Positions 53,548-62,767 of a stretch of 64,000 nucleotides of DNA are shown piece by piece. The notes below the pieces were generated by a model. That model did not search any database. It saw nothing but the letters and a program-made list of their open reading frames with translations, and had not been told where the DNA came from. Numbering within the stretch: the stretch's first letter is position 1; every line of letters begins with the position of its first letter. This DNA is from Leisingera coralii (GTDB lineage: Bacteria; Pseudomonadota; Alphaproteobacteria; Rhodobacterales; Rhodobacteraceae): the NCBI RefSeq assembly GCF_049056525.1, contig NZ_JBHUPT010000014.1, forward strand, positions 124,001 to 188,000. The letters run 5' to 3'. Made by a program: the position numbers and the translations under genes.

Positions 53548-55119
53548 ATGTCACTCGAACAGGGCTTTGACGGCCACTACCCCTATAACGCCGTCGCCAA
53601 AGTCGGCCTGTTGAAAGGCGCCCACGCTCGGATGAGCATCGCCTCGAAACTCATGGTCATTGCCTTTGTGTTGTTCACGGTATCCAATGTCGAACTCGCC
53701 TCCGGTGTGTTCGACGGGATCAAGCAGTGGATCACCGGCACTCTTAGCTGGTATTACATCCTGATGATCAGCATCTTCCTGCTGTTCAGCATCTGGCTGG
53801 CCTTCAGCCGCTACGGCCACATCCGGCTGGGCAAGGACAACGACCGGCCGGAATTCGGAAATTTCTCGTGGTTTGCCATGCTGTTCAGCGCAGGCATGGG
53901 CAATGGTGTGCTGTTCTGGAGCATTGCCGAGCCGATGTATCACCTGCAAGGCAACCCGTTCATCGAAATGGCCGGAACTGAGGCGAACTCGGCGCTGGCC
54001 GCCAGCACGGCAATGCTGATCACTGCCTTTCACTGGGGCGTCCACGGTTGGGCGGTCTATGTGATTGTTGCATTGTCTCTGGCCTTTTTTGCCTACCGCA
54101 AAGGGTTGCCGCTTTCGATGCGGTCCACCCTTTATCCGCTGATCGGCGACCGGATCTACGGGTTCTGGGGCCATGCCGTTGACCTGCTGGCAATCTTTGG
54201 CACCATTTTTGGCGTTGCCACCACACTGGGGTTGGGTGTTCAGCAAATGAACACGGGGCTAAACCTGCTTACCGGAATTGCCAATTCAACTACCAATCAG
54301 ATCATCCTGATTGCTGTAGTGACCGGCATTGCCACGCTTTCGGCCGTCTCGGGCGTGTCCAAAGGTATCCGCATTATCAGTGAATTGAACATGTGGCTGA
54401 CATTTGCCATCCTTGCCTTCTTCCTCTTTGCCGGCCCGACCGTCTATCTGCTTGGTCAATACGTCAATCTGGTAGGTAATTACGTGCAGAGCTTCGTGCC
54501 GATGGGCCTGTGGGTGGACGAAGAGCCGGGGCGGCAATGGCAGGGCTGGTGGAGCGTCTTCTACTGGGGCTGGTGGATAGCCTGGTCGCCGTTTGTCGGC
54601 CTGTTCATCGCCCGTGTCTCCAAGGGCAGGACCCTGCGCGAGTTTGTGGTTGCCTTGCTGATCGTCCCACCGCTTGTCACCATGTTCCTGCTGGCCATGT
54701 TCGGCGGCAACGCGGTCAGCATCGAATTGCAAGGCGCTGGCGGTATCATCGAAGCGGTTAATGAAAGTCCGACCCTGGCACTTTATGCAACGCTTGAGGG
54801 CATGGATGTTGGTCTCTGGGGCACTGCCTTTGCGGCAATCGTCACCTTCCTGATTGCCTCATACTTCATCACCTCGTCGGACTCCGGTACCTTGGTGATC
54901 TGCACCATGCTCGCGATGGGCAGCCAGCACCCGCCGCGCCTGGTCCGGATCTTCTGGGGCGTCACAGAAGGCGTTGTCGCCAGCGTGCTGCTGGTCGCAG
55001 GGGGACTTGTTGCACTGCAAACGGCGTCGATCGCTGCTGCTCTGCCATTCTCCTTTGTGATACTTCTGATGATGATCAGCTTGTATCGGGCTCTGAAGGA
55101 TGAGCTTCCGCCCAAGTAG
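53548..55119 (+). CDS. BCCT-family transporter
   Basis: A 523-residue betaine/carnitine/choline-type symporter with about 12 membrane segments. The family block GNGVLFWSIAEPMYHLQ, the tryptophan-rich substrate-site segment WGWWIAWSPFVGLFIARVSKGRTLREFV and TSSDSGTLVICTMLA are all present. The substrate may be a betaine, carnitine or, given the neighbours, creatine (inference). A 10-bp perfect hairpin (55140-55149 with 55160-55169) downstream may end the transcript. Confidence 0.92.
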   Translation: MSLEQGFDGHYPYNAVAKVGLLKGAHARMSIASKLMVIAFVLFTVSNVELASGVFDGIKQWITGTLSWYYILMISIFLLFSIWLAFSRYGHIRLGKDNDRPEFGNFSWFAMLFSAGMGNGVLFWSIAEPMYHLQGNPFIEMAGTEANSALAASTAMLITAFHWGVHGWAVYVIVALSLAFFAYRKGLPLSMRSTLYPLIGDRIYGFWGHAVDLLAIFGTIFGVATTLGLGVQQMNTGLNLLTGIANSTTNQIILIAVVTGIATLSAVSGVSKGIRIISELNMWLTFAILAFFLFAGPTVYLLGQYVNLVGNYVQSFVPMGLWVDEEPGRQWQGWWSVFYWGWWIAWSPFVGLFIARVSKGRTLREFVVALLIVPPLVTMFLLAMFGGNAVSIELQGAGGIIEAVNESPTLALYATLEGMDVGLWGTAFAAIVTFLIASYFITSSDSGTLVICTMLAMGSQHPPRLVRIFWGVTEGVVASVLLVAGGLVALQTASIAAALPFSFVILLMMISLYRALKDELPPK

Positions 55120-55902
55120 CGCAGCCTTTTCAAAGACCCGCACGCCGCATCCCACAGACTGCGGCGTGCAACTTGCGAAGCCGCCTGTAGGACCCCGCTT
55201 TTGCTGAGTAACCATTTTTTGAGCAGTGACCATTCTCTCCTGCGGTATAAGCCGCTGACCGTCTTGCTTAGACGACATATTCTGAAAAACCACTGTTCTG
55301 ACCCACTGTAAAGCCGCATGCACTTTTAGTGCGGTACCATGCTTGAACTCAGCCCGTGAACAGATGGCATGGCAAGACATTGGTGTTGTTCTCCGTGACT
55401 TGCTAGATTTCCACCGCGTCCGCGAATGTCTTCAGGAGAGGGCTGTGAGGGATCTTTCGCGCGTGGTGCATGATCGCACGCGGTGCGCATAAGGTACCAT
55501 TTGCAAGGTCGGTCTCACTTGGCGTGCCGGATAGCATTGGACGGCCCATACCTGCCATTCAAGATGATGTGCGTTCGCTGCTAGCGCAGCCCTCTTTCCG
55601 GTCGTTCGCTGCGAACTCAGAATTATGAACAGTCGGACGCAAACTTGACGGGCAAAATCGCCACTAGCGGTCGCTTCTTTGTAGGCAGCCTTCGGTAGCT
55701 TCATGGAAACCAGTTAATAGTGGCCTCCCAGAAAACCCATTCGCTACCACACCTTATGCACTCAAAGGTTGGCGTGGAGCGAACATGACCGACCGAGAAG
55801 CCTTGCAACCTCAAAAAACTAAGGCATAGTCTCTGCTAATCATAAATTTATGGGGCACTATCACACCCTCTGGGTTGCGCCCTGCGAAGCAGATTGACCG
55901 TG
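55120..55902. other. Gene-free gap with one hairpin
   Basis: 783 bp without a supportable gene. The hairpin GCACGCCGCA/TGCGGCGTGC (55140-55169) follows the BCCT gene. Short frames here lack ribosome-binding sites and family resemblance. Composition becomes clearly AT-richer toward the KAP gene. Confidence 0.5.
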
Positions 55903-58900
55903 ATGACCGACAAAACATATTCCAGAAACATACTCATTGATACTCCCTCACAAATCGACGCATTCCAAGGCAAGGGCCATGAGAGAACTGCCAAGAGTCT
56001 TGCTGTCGCTATATCTCAGTTTGAAAACTCTGATCGCTCTATCGGTCTTGACGGTCCTTGGGGAAGCGGGAAATCAAGTATCGTTGAGATCGCGGCGAGG
56101 GAGCTAAATGAGCTTTCCAAAAACGGCGGCAAGAAATTTGTCTTTTTCACTTTTGATATCTGGAAGTCTCAGGGAACAGCCTTTCGTCGCGCATTCCTTG
56201 AGCACTTCGTTTCTTGGTCCATACAGAATTTTCCTCGTAAAAAAGTCGAACTGCAAAAAATAGAAGAGAAAATACGTGGCAAGACACGACATGTAACCAC
56301 GGACAACAATACAACATTGGATTGGTACGGTGTATTGGTTCTACTCACGCTACCTTTTCTACCCATCTTCTATTTTTGGGCAAAGAAAGAGTATGACCTT
56401 TCGACCAGGCCTACGGAGACGGCCCCCACGCCCTCAGATGCTGTCGGAGCTGCAGGAGATGTCATTTCGGCAAGCGAACCATTCCTAAATTCTGCCCCCA
56501 TGTGGGTCCTATACATCTTTCTCTTGGTTACTCTGGCAAAGGCCGGTTGGATGTATTTTTCCCATGAAAAGTCAAAGAAGGTCACATTTTGGGAGGCCTT
56601 GTCGCGGACTTTGTTGATCACCGCGAAGCAATACGAAAAGCAACAAAGCACACAACATATTAGGGAGGTGGATCCAAATGACTTTGAGTTTCAGGCTACG
56701 CTTTCTGAAATCATATCGACAGTGCAGAGCCCAAAAACGAGAGTTGTTTTAGTTCTGGACAACATTGACCGCCTACCCGTTGAACAAATTGACGATCATT
56801 GGTCCGCAATTCGATCAATTTTTTCTAGAAGTATCGCCGAAAGCAAGCGCGCAAAAGATGATTCAATCACCGCAATTGTTCCATATGATAGGTATCACAT
56901 CCAAGGCATAATTCATGGAACAGGTGACGGCCATGACATCTCCCCAGCAGAGGGAGCACTAGCGAAGCGGGAGCTGTTCTCGAAAACATTCGATGAAATA
57001 TTGTTTGTTGCTCCCCCTGTCATGTCAAATTCACGAGAGTTCTTTGAAAGCCTAATATCTGAAGCACTGCCCAGCTTTCGGAACCGCGAAGAACTGTTTA
57101 GGGTCTATCTAATATTTTCAACGTATATGAGACCACCGAACGGTCACTTTACGCCTCGACAAATTATTTCGTTCATCAATGATTTGACTAATCTTTTCTG
57201 TATACACGAAGGAAAGCACCCTCTTAGCACGGTCGCCGTTTATACCTGCCATAGGGAGCGCATATCAGATGACCCATTCCTCTTGACTGGCGATTCACTT
57301 ATCGACGCCAAGCTGCGGCGGCTTGCTCCAGACCCCGAAATAGAACAGAATTTGGCCGCGCTTTTGTACAACGTTGATAGCCAATTTGCGCTGGAAATTC
57401 TTCTTGATGAGCGCATTTCGACTGCGGCTGTGCAGGATGATCCCAAAGAACTAGCTGAACTGTCCCAGTCCCATGGCTTTGATCTCAGGGTGGACGAAGT
57501 CATTCGATCCCACGCCAAAGACTGGATCGGCGCTGGAGAGTTCGGAAAAGCGACCATCAACTTTGGGAAATTGCTGCCCGAATACGCAGGCACAGCCAAA
57601 CATCAAGTTGTAGAAAGTCTGGTTCACTTCTTCAAAGAAATTCCTGAGCTAGGTCCTGAAAAGGAGGATTATCTCCCTTACTTTAGCTTGCTCGATTTCT
57701 GTCCACCAAACAGGGTTTCAGACCTTTCACAGGAAATGATTTCAAAGGTATTGAACACGACTATTTCGGATGACAAAGGTGAGATGAGCTACAGTGCAGG
57801 CCACTCAACAATTGATTTTATTGACTCTTTGAAGACACATTTGACTGACAAGCTGACGACAGTTGAATTCCGCGGCCTGTTGAAAGAATTCAAACTTCCA
57901 TCTGATCCCGATTTCATGCTGGGTGTTGCGAACAGAGTCAGCGAGTGCGAAATTTCTCTTTCTGATTTTGGTAGTGTCGCATTTTCCCTCAAAGAAGATG
58001 ACAGAAAATTGGAAGACTTTGCGCGTGATGACTACCACCTGTCTGAGGCGGCGTTTGGAGAATTGCTAGGCGCAAAAGTAGTCTCAACACAAAAGTGGGT
58101 TGAGACTGCGAACAGCATCATTGAGTTGCTAAAGGATCCTGAAAATGCCGACAAGGAAACTTTAGATGGCCTTCTTGGTACACTTGCCAAAATCTGGACC
58201 AATCTTGCTCAAACAAAGCGCAAAGAAGTAAACTTGAGCAGCCTCTCAGAAAGTGCAGTGTTTTATACTGGCTTGAAGGATGTGTATGAGGGCGAGCTAG
58301 AAGCGACAGGTTTAGGTCATGCGGTATTTCTAGTGAAACACCCAAGGCTCAAAGAGAATTTGCCCTCTACTGAAGAAGAAGAAAACGGAACTTTCACTTC
58401 AGAAATGAGCGCCGCGAAACAATGGTTCGCAGATGTCTACGAGGGAGAAACCGAGCTGGAGCAAACTCAGGTCGATCGTATTTTTGAAAATGCCAGATCG
58501 ACTCTTCGTTTAGGATCGTGGGTTGATGCTGGACGCGAAGGTGGCGATGCACTCATTGAACGCGTTGTGCGAACCTCGCTTGAAAACCAGGACCTTCCTC
58601 GCTTTGCCCTAACGACATTCTTGAACAATTTCGCTTATTCTCAAAGTCTTGTACCGGACCAGTTCGTTGAGGTTTTGCAGAAGTATGACTCATATATTGG
58701 TCAAGACTCCGTCAATGAACTTAAGATGTCGGAAATTCCAATCGGGGTGCTCTCTAATACTAAAGACATTTCAGGTGGCGGTTGGCGGCGTGTTCACAAG
58801 AAAGTTGAGGGTGCCTTGCTTCAAACGGAGCACAAACTCTGGGAAGAAAAGCTGGAAAATGCGGACCACGACGTTTGCCTTGTTGCCGAAATGGCCCGCT

Positions 58901-59481
58901 CTCATGAATTGAAGTTGGATAATGCTGATTTCAGATCTGCATTTATGAACATGGTTCTGAAAGTTCTTAGGGGCGACATTACTGCGTTTCCCAATGAGAT
59001 AAACTTTGATGCCGTATTTGAGGCGATACCTGAGAGCTTCCAAAACGATATTTTCCGCCAGTGCCGTGAGAAAGTTTCTGAGGTTTCTCACGAAGGTCTG
59101 AGGCTGGCAGAGGAACTATTTCCAAATGTGCTTGGAAGCATAGTTTCGTCGGGTGACAAGATCAGCGCCGGCGAGAAGGACAACGTAACAAGACACTTAC
59201 TATGTACCGCCTTGGAATCTGGGAACGTGAACGTATTGAATATCTTCCTTAGCCTTGGCCGTCGAAAGGTTGGGGATTTTATCAACAAGTCCCATCAATC
59301 TACGAAAGACAAAGTAGATGGAGCATTGGCATCTTATGCTAATGCCTGCGATGATCGATCATATTTTCAGCAGGTTAGTGACCTAGTCAAAGGCAAGAAG
59401 AAAGCCAAGTCTCTTTGGGGAATTTGGTTCCCGCATTTGGTAACGAGTAGCGAAGATGAGGAAGAAGAGACTGAGGATTAA
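55903..59481 (+). CDS. KAP-family P-loop NTPase, putative phage-defence protein
   Basis: A 1192-residue KAP (Kidins220/PifA) NTPase. Walker A is GPWGSGKS at 51-58. Two membrane helices (about 142-161 and 199-219) are inserted inside the P-loop domain as in the family. Walker B is VVLVLDNIDR at 281-290. About 800 residues of helical, charged C-terminal region follow and end in an acidic tail (EDEEEETED). KAP proteins such as PifA act in phage exclusion; defence is the working guess. The gene is strikingly AT-rich against all its neighbours, a sign of separate transfer. Start ATG 55903 is favoured over TTG 55894; no clear ribosome-binding site. Confidence 0.85.
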   Translation: MTDKTYSRNILIDTPSQIDAFQGKGHERTAKSLAVAISQFENSDRSIGLDGPWGSGKSSIVEIAARELNELSKNGGKKFVFFTFDIWKSQGTAFRRAFLEHFVSWSIQNFPRKKVELQKIEEKIRGKTRHVTTDNNTTLDWYGVLVLLTLPFLPIFYFWAKKEYDLSTRPTETAPTPSDAVGAAGDVISASEPFLNSAPMWVLYIFLLVTLAKAGWMYFSHEKSKKVTFWEALSRTLLITAKQYEKQQSTQHIREVDPNDFEFQATLSEIISTVQSPKTRVVLVLDNIDRLPVEQIDDHWSAIRSIFSRSIAESKRAKDDSITAIVPYDRYHIQGIIHGTGDGHDISPAEGALAKRELFSKTFDEILFVAPPVMSNSREFFESLISEALPSFRNREELFRVYLIFSTYMRPPNGHFTPRQIISFINDLTNLFCIHEGKHPLSTVAVYTCHRERISDDPFLLTGDSLIDAKLRRLAPDPEIEQNLAALLYNVDSQFALEILLDERISTAAVQDDPKELAELSQSHGFDLRVDEVIRSHAKDWIGAGEFGKATINFGKLLPEYAGTAKHQVVESLVHFFKEIPELGPEKEDYLPYFSLLDFCPPNRVSDLSQEMISKVLNTTISDDKGEMSYSAGHSTIDFIDSLKTHLTDKLTTVEFRGLLKEFKLPSDPDFMLGVANRVSECEISLSDFGSVAFSLKEDDRKLEDFARDDYHLSEAAFGELLGAKVVSTQKWVETANSIIELLKDPENADKETLDGLLGTLAKIWTNLAQTKRKEVNLSSLSESAVFYTGLKDVYEGELEATGLGHAVFLVKHPRLKENLPSTEEEENGTFTSEMSAAKQWFADVYEGETELEQTQVDRIFENARSTLRLGSWVDAGREGGDALIERVVRTSLENQDLPRFALTTFLNNFAYSQSLVPDQFVEVLQKYDSYIGQDSVNELKMSEIPIGVLSNTKDISGGGWRRVHKKVEGALLQTEHKLWEEKLENADHDVCLVAEMARSHELKLDNADFRSAFMNMVLKVLRGDITAFPNEINFDAVFEAIPESFQNDIFRQCREKVSEVSHEGLRLAEELFPNVLGSIVSSGDKISAGEKDNVTRHLLCTALESGNVNVLNIFLSLGRRKVGDFINKSHQSTKDKVDGALASYANACDDRSYFQQVSDLVKGKKKAKSLWGIWFPHLVTSSEDEEEETED

Positions 59482-59793
59482 AGATCAGCCCGTAGGAAAA
59501 AGAATATCGGTAAATTCTTAGGGCAAAGCTCATTGGGCGTGCGCGAGGCGTAGTATCGTAGAGCAGTTGATCTGGTCGTTCAATCCAAGCGAGAACCCTT
59601 CGATGGTGGCCTATCTCAGTCTGGCCCACATCGAAGCAACGTTGGTAGTTCGAGGCCAGCTAGATTCTTCATCAATGGCCGCTTTAGAGCTTTCTACGGT
59701 CTGCGACACATCTGCAGCGAACTTCCGGTTTCCGCCCTTCCTGGGGGAGAGAAGTAGGTCGGAAGGAAGAAATGGTCGTGTCCGCTTCGGGCT

Positions 59794-59942
59794 GAGGCTG
59801 TGTGAAAACGGGAGCCCGCGATCTCTCTCGTCGAACTCATTTCCGCAAATTATCCAGGGAACCATTCAACTGGACGAGAGATTGCAGACATTTGGAGTTT
59901 CCGGCTGAACAAGGGGAACTATCAGAGTTTTCACACAGCCTC
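59794..59942. repeat. MITE-like segment with perfect 16-bp terminal inverted repeats
   Basis: GAGGCTGTGTGAAAAC at 59794-59809 and its exact complement GTTTTCACACAGCCTC at 59927-59942 bound a 149-bp segment with no coding capacity. The ends look like insertion-sequence termini. No certain target duplication is visible. Confidence 0.6.
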
Positions 59943-60197
59943 CGCTGGTTGCCGCCGTCTTCCGGGGTGTTTGCAACTTGATGTGATGCCCAAGCAAGGT
60001 GGTCTAAGCGTTATGCTGCTAGAAGAGCTATTTGCGGACGCAGAACCCGAGCATTCGTGAGCTACTCATACATCAGCAGGATTCTCTCGCCGACTCTGCG
60101 TATAGTGTGTCCATAAGGTCACTACTTCGTACTTTCGCACTTAAAATGGAGCAAACTCGAGTTCGGTCATCTTCTTTGAGGCGGCCAGTTTTTTTCT

Positions 60198-60249
60198 CAA
60201 TGAGGGGTGACCGCTCTCCATCAAAAGGGCCGTAGGTCACCCCTCATTG
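60198..60249. repeat. Long stem-loop near the right end of the island
   Basis: CAATGAGGGGTGACC (60198-60212) and GGTCACCCCTCATTG (60235-60249) form a perfect 15-bp stem with a 22-nt loop. No T-run follows on either strand, so it does not look like a terminator. It is 172 bp from the junction. Confidence 0.6.
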
Positions 60250-60421
60250 CATGCCGCGTAAGCGGCATTCTGTTCAAAAAGACGCAAGCTCTAGCATGTT
60301 GGGCTTTTACTGTGGCGATCACTTTGTGAACAAAAACAATGAATGAAGTAGCGCCAGGTATGTTGTTGAACAATAGTAATAAAAAATGGATGTGGGCAAA
60401 GTTCAGTTTGTATTTAACCCA

Positions 60422-61260
60422 GCTGCATCTACTGCTTTGCCCGTCCGACCCATGCCTATCTGGGGCTGTCGCCGGGGCTGGATTTTGAAACCCGGCTGGT
60501 GGCGAGGCCGAACGCGGCCGAGGTGCTGCGCCGGGAGCTGTCGGCGCCGCGCTACAAGGTGGCCACGATTGCGCTTGGCACCAACACCGATCCCTATCAG
60601 CCGTGTGAGCGGGACCATGGCATCACACGTGCCTGCCTGGAGGTGCTGCAGGCGTTCAATCACCCGGTGGCGATCGTGACCAAGGGCGCGATGGTGGAGC
60701 GGGATCTGGATATCCTGGCGCCGATGGCGGCCAAGGGCCTGGTGCGGGTCGGGATCTCTGTCACCACGCTGGACTCGGATCTGTCCCGCCGGATGGAGCC
60801 GCGGGCGCCTTTGCCCGCCCGGCGTCTGGCCGCCATCCGCCGGCTGACGGCGGCGGGGGTGCCGGTGCGGGTGATGACCTCTCCCATTGTGCCGGGGCTG
60901 ACGGATCATGAGCTAGAGGCGCTGCTGGCCGCCGGGGCAGATGCTGGGGCCGATGCCGCCAGCTGGATCATGCTGCGGCTGCCGCGGGAGGTATCGGAGC
61001 TGTGGCAGGAGTGGCTGGCGGAACATGAGCCGGGCCGCGCGGCCAAGGTGATGGCGCGGCTGCGGGAGATGCATGGCGGGCGCGATCACGACCCGCGCTG
61101 GGGCCACCGGATGCGGGGCGAGGGGCGTTATGCGGAGATGATCGCGCAGCGTTTCAAGGCGGCCTGCCGGCGCCTGGGCTTGCAGGAGCGGACGGCGGAG
61201 CTGCGCAGCGGCCTGTTTGCCAGGCCGCCGCAGCCCGGGGATCAGCTGGCGCTGTTCTGA
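60422..61260 (+). pseudogene. PA0069-family radical SAM protein, 3' part (interrupted)
   Basis: The remaining 279 codons of the split gene: from the second and third cluster cysteines (GC-IYC, codons at 60424 and 60433) through FARPTHAYLGLSPGLDFE, TIALGTNTDPYQPCER and RVGISVTTLD to the C-terminal LFARPPQPGDQLALF. Phase matches the 5' part exactly. It has lost its start and first Cys, and a TAA lies in frame 5 bp upstream of the junction. Intact PA0069-like proteins are radical SAM enzymes of unknown reaction. Confidence 0.93.
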
Positions 61261-61333
61261 TCCATTCTTGAACAGCCTGCGCGTTGGTTTTGTGCTATGC
61301 TGGAGCCCTTCATGATGGAAAGGAAGGTGTTCA

Positions 61334-61612
61334 ATGGCTTCTGTAGCTGTGAAGGCGCGTGTCACCGGGCGCGTGCAGGGGGTGGCCTTCCGCACCTGGG
61401 CCAGGGCGGAAGCATTGCGCCACGGGCTGTCCGGCTGGGTCCGCAATGAGCCGGATGGCTCGGTGCGGGCGCTGCTGATGGGGCCGGCCGCCAGCGTTGC
61501 CGATATGGTGCGCAGAATGGGGCGCGGTCCCGGTGCGGCCTCGGTCAAGGATGTCCTGACGGAAAGAACTGACCCCGATCCTGGCATCAGCGGTTTCCGG
61601 ATTGTCCGCTGA
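61334..61612 (+). CDS. acyP: Acylphosphatase
   Basis: A 92-residue enzyme hydrolysing acyl phosphates. The phosphate loop GRVQGVAFR with catalytic Arg20 and the GWVRNEPDGSV segment with Asn38 are intact. Start ATG 61334 with GGAAAGGA about 8-13 bp upstream. It follows the broken radical SAM gene by 73 bp. Confidence 0.95.
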   Translation: MASVAVKARVTGRVQGVAFRTWARAEALRHGLSGWVRNEPDGSVRALLMGPAASVADMVRRMGRGPGAASVKDVLTERTDPDPGISGFRIVR

Positions 61613-61744
61613 CACTGACAGCGACTGAGCTGTCACGGATCCTGTGGCTTCCGGCGAAAGTAAACGGCGCCGCAAAACGCATGCGGCGCCGTGTTATTTC
61701 AGGTGCTTGCAGATGCAATCAGCACTTGCTGCCGCCGGTGCGTT

Positions 61745-62767
61745 TCAGGCGCGGCGGCGGCCGCGGCGGCCACGGCGCTCGCCGCCAGCGCTGGCATCCT
61801 CGCCGGTGCCGTCGCTGTCGGAGGTGAAGGGACCCAGCACCTCGACGATCTGTTCCAGCGCCGGGCGGTCGCCGCGGGGGCGGCTGTCGAGCGCCGCGCG
61901 CATGTGGCGCAGGTGATCGGGCATGGTGCCGCAGCAGCCGCCGATGATCTTGGCGCCCGAGTCACGGGCCATCACGGCATATTCGCCCATCAGCTCAGGC
62001 GTGCCGTCGTAGTGGATGTGGCCGTCGACATATTTCGGAATGCCGGCATTGCCCTTGGAGATGATCGGGCGCTCGGTGCCCTGGGCGGCAAAGCCCAAAA
62101 CAGTGCGCAGGATGTCGGAGGCGCCGGTGCCGCAGTTGGCGCCAAAGGCCAGCGGCGCGTTGTCGAATTCCTCCACCAGCTGGGCCAGGTCTGCCGATGT
62201 CACCCCCATCATGGTGCGGCCTGCGGTGTCAAAGCTCATGGTGCCGCACCAGGGCATGTCCGCCAGCTTGAAGGCCTCGGCGGCGGCGCGGAACTCCTCC
62301 GGCGCGGAAATGGTTTCCAGCCACAGCACGTCAACGCCGCCTTCCTTCAGGGCGTCGGCCTGCTCGTGGAACATCTCAACCGCCAGCGCATGGGACATGT
62401 CGCCGACGGGTTCAAAGATTTCCCCGGTCGGGCCGACGGAGCCGGCCACGGCGACCTTGCGCTCCGCCTTGTCGGCCACCTCGCGGCCAAGTTCGGCGGC
62501 AATGCGGTTCAGCTCGCGCACGCGGCCCTGCGCGTCATGCAGTTTCAGACGCGCGGCGGTGCCGCCGAAGCTGTTGGTCAGGAACAGGTCGCTGCCCGCA
62601 TCGACGGAGCCCTGGTAGAGCGCCATGATCTTCTTGGGCTCGTCCACGTTCCACAGTTCCGGCGCATCGCCGGATTGCAGGCCCATGGCAAACAGATTGG
62701 TGCCGGTCGCACCATCCGCCAGCAGCACGTCCCTGGTGTCCAGCAGCTGTTTGAAAGTATTTGTCAT
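61745..62767 (-). CDS. bmt: Homocysteine S-methyltransferase (BHMT/MetH N-terminal type)
   Basis: A 340-residue zinc methyltransferase barrel. Zinc ligands are Cys212 (GANCGTG) and Cys278/Cys279 (GGCCGT); the substrate loop GATGTN is at 19-24 and FLTNSFGG at 62-69. The C-terminus is a short basic tail (RRGRRGRRR). It corresponds to the homocysteine module of MetH. With the corrinoid protein and DUF1638 gene on the other side of the island it probably forms a split B12-dependent methionine synthase; betaine as donor is the annotation alternative. Confidence 0.92.
   Translation of the reverse strand: MTNTFKQLLDTRDVLLADGATGTNLFAMGLQSGDAPELWNVDEPKKIMALYQGSVDAGSDLFLTNSFGGTAARLKLHDAQGRVRELNRIAAELGREVADKAERKVAVAGSVGPTGEIFEPVGDMSHALAVEMFHEQADALKEGGVDVLWLETISAPEEFRAAAEAFKLADMPWCGTMSFDTAGRTMMGVTSADLAQLVEEFDNAPLAFGANCGTGASDILRTVLGFAAQGTERPIISKGNAGIPKYVDGHIHYDGTPELMGEYAVMARDSGAKIIGGCCGTMPDHLRHMRAALDSRPRGDRPALEQIVEVLGPFTSDSDGTGEDASAGGERRGRRGRRRA

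Larger units (their letters stand above)
13204..60421. mobile_element. 47.2-kb genomic island inserted in a radical SAM gene
   Basis: Both ends are defined to the base by the split host gene: joining 13203 to 60422 restores CAT-GGC-TGC-ATC and a continuous frame through the CX3CX2C motif. No target-site duplication is visible by this accounting, and I find no matching terminal inverted repeats by eye. The left edge carries a truncated tyrosine recombinase and AT-richer DNA; the right edge carries an AT-rich KAP NTPase. Cargo covers benzoate, hippurate-like, hydroxybenzoate and creatinine catabolism with dedicated transporters and regulators. No conjugation or phage structural genes are present, so it is not self-mobile as seen. 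Confidence 0.88.
59482..60421. other. Island right margin, no gene recognised
   Basis: 940 bp between the KAP gene and the right junction. It holds a 149-bp segment with 16-bp terminal inverted repeats and a 15-bp-stem hairpin, both listed separately. Open frames here show no family resemblance. In the radical SAM frame a TAA stop lies at 60415-60417, just before the junction. Confidence 0.5.

Noticed and set aside
13204..60421. Terminal inverted repeats or direct repeats at the island ends
   Set aside because: The first and last about 60 bases were compared in both orientations by eye and no convincing match was found.
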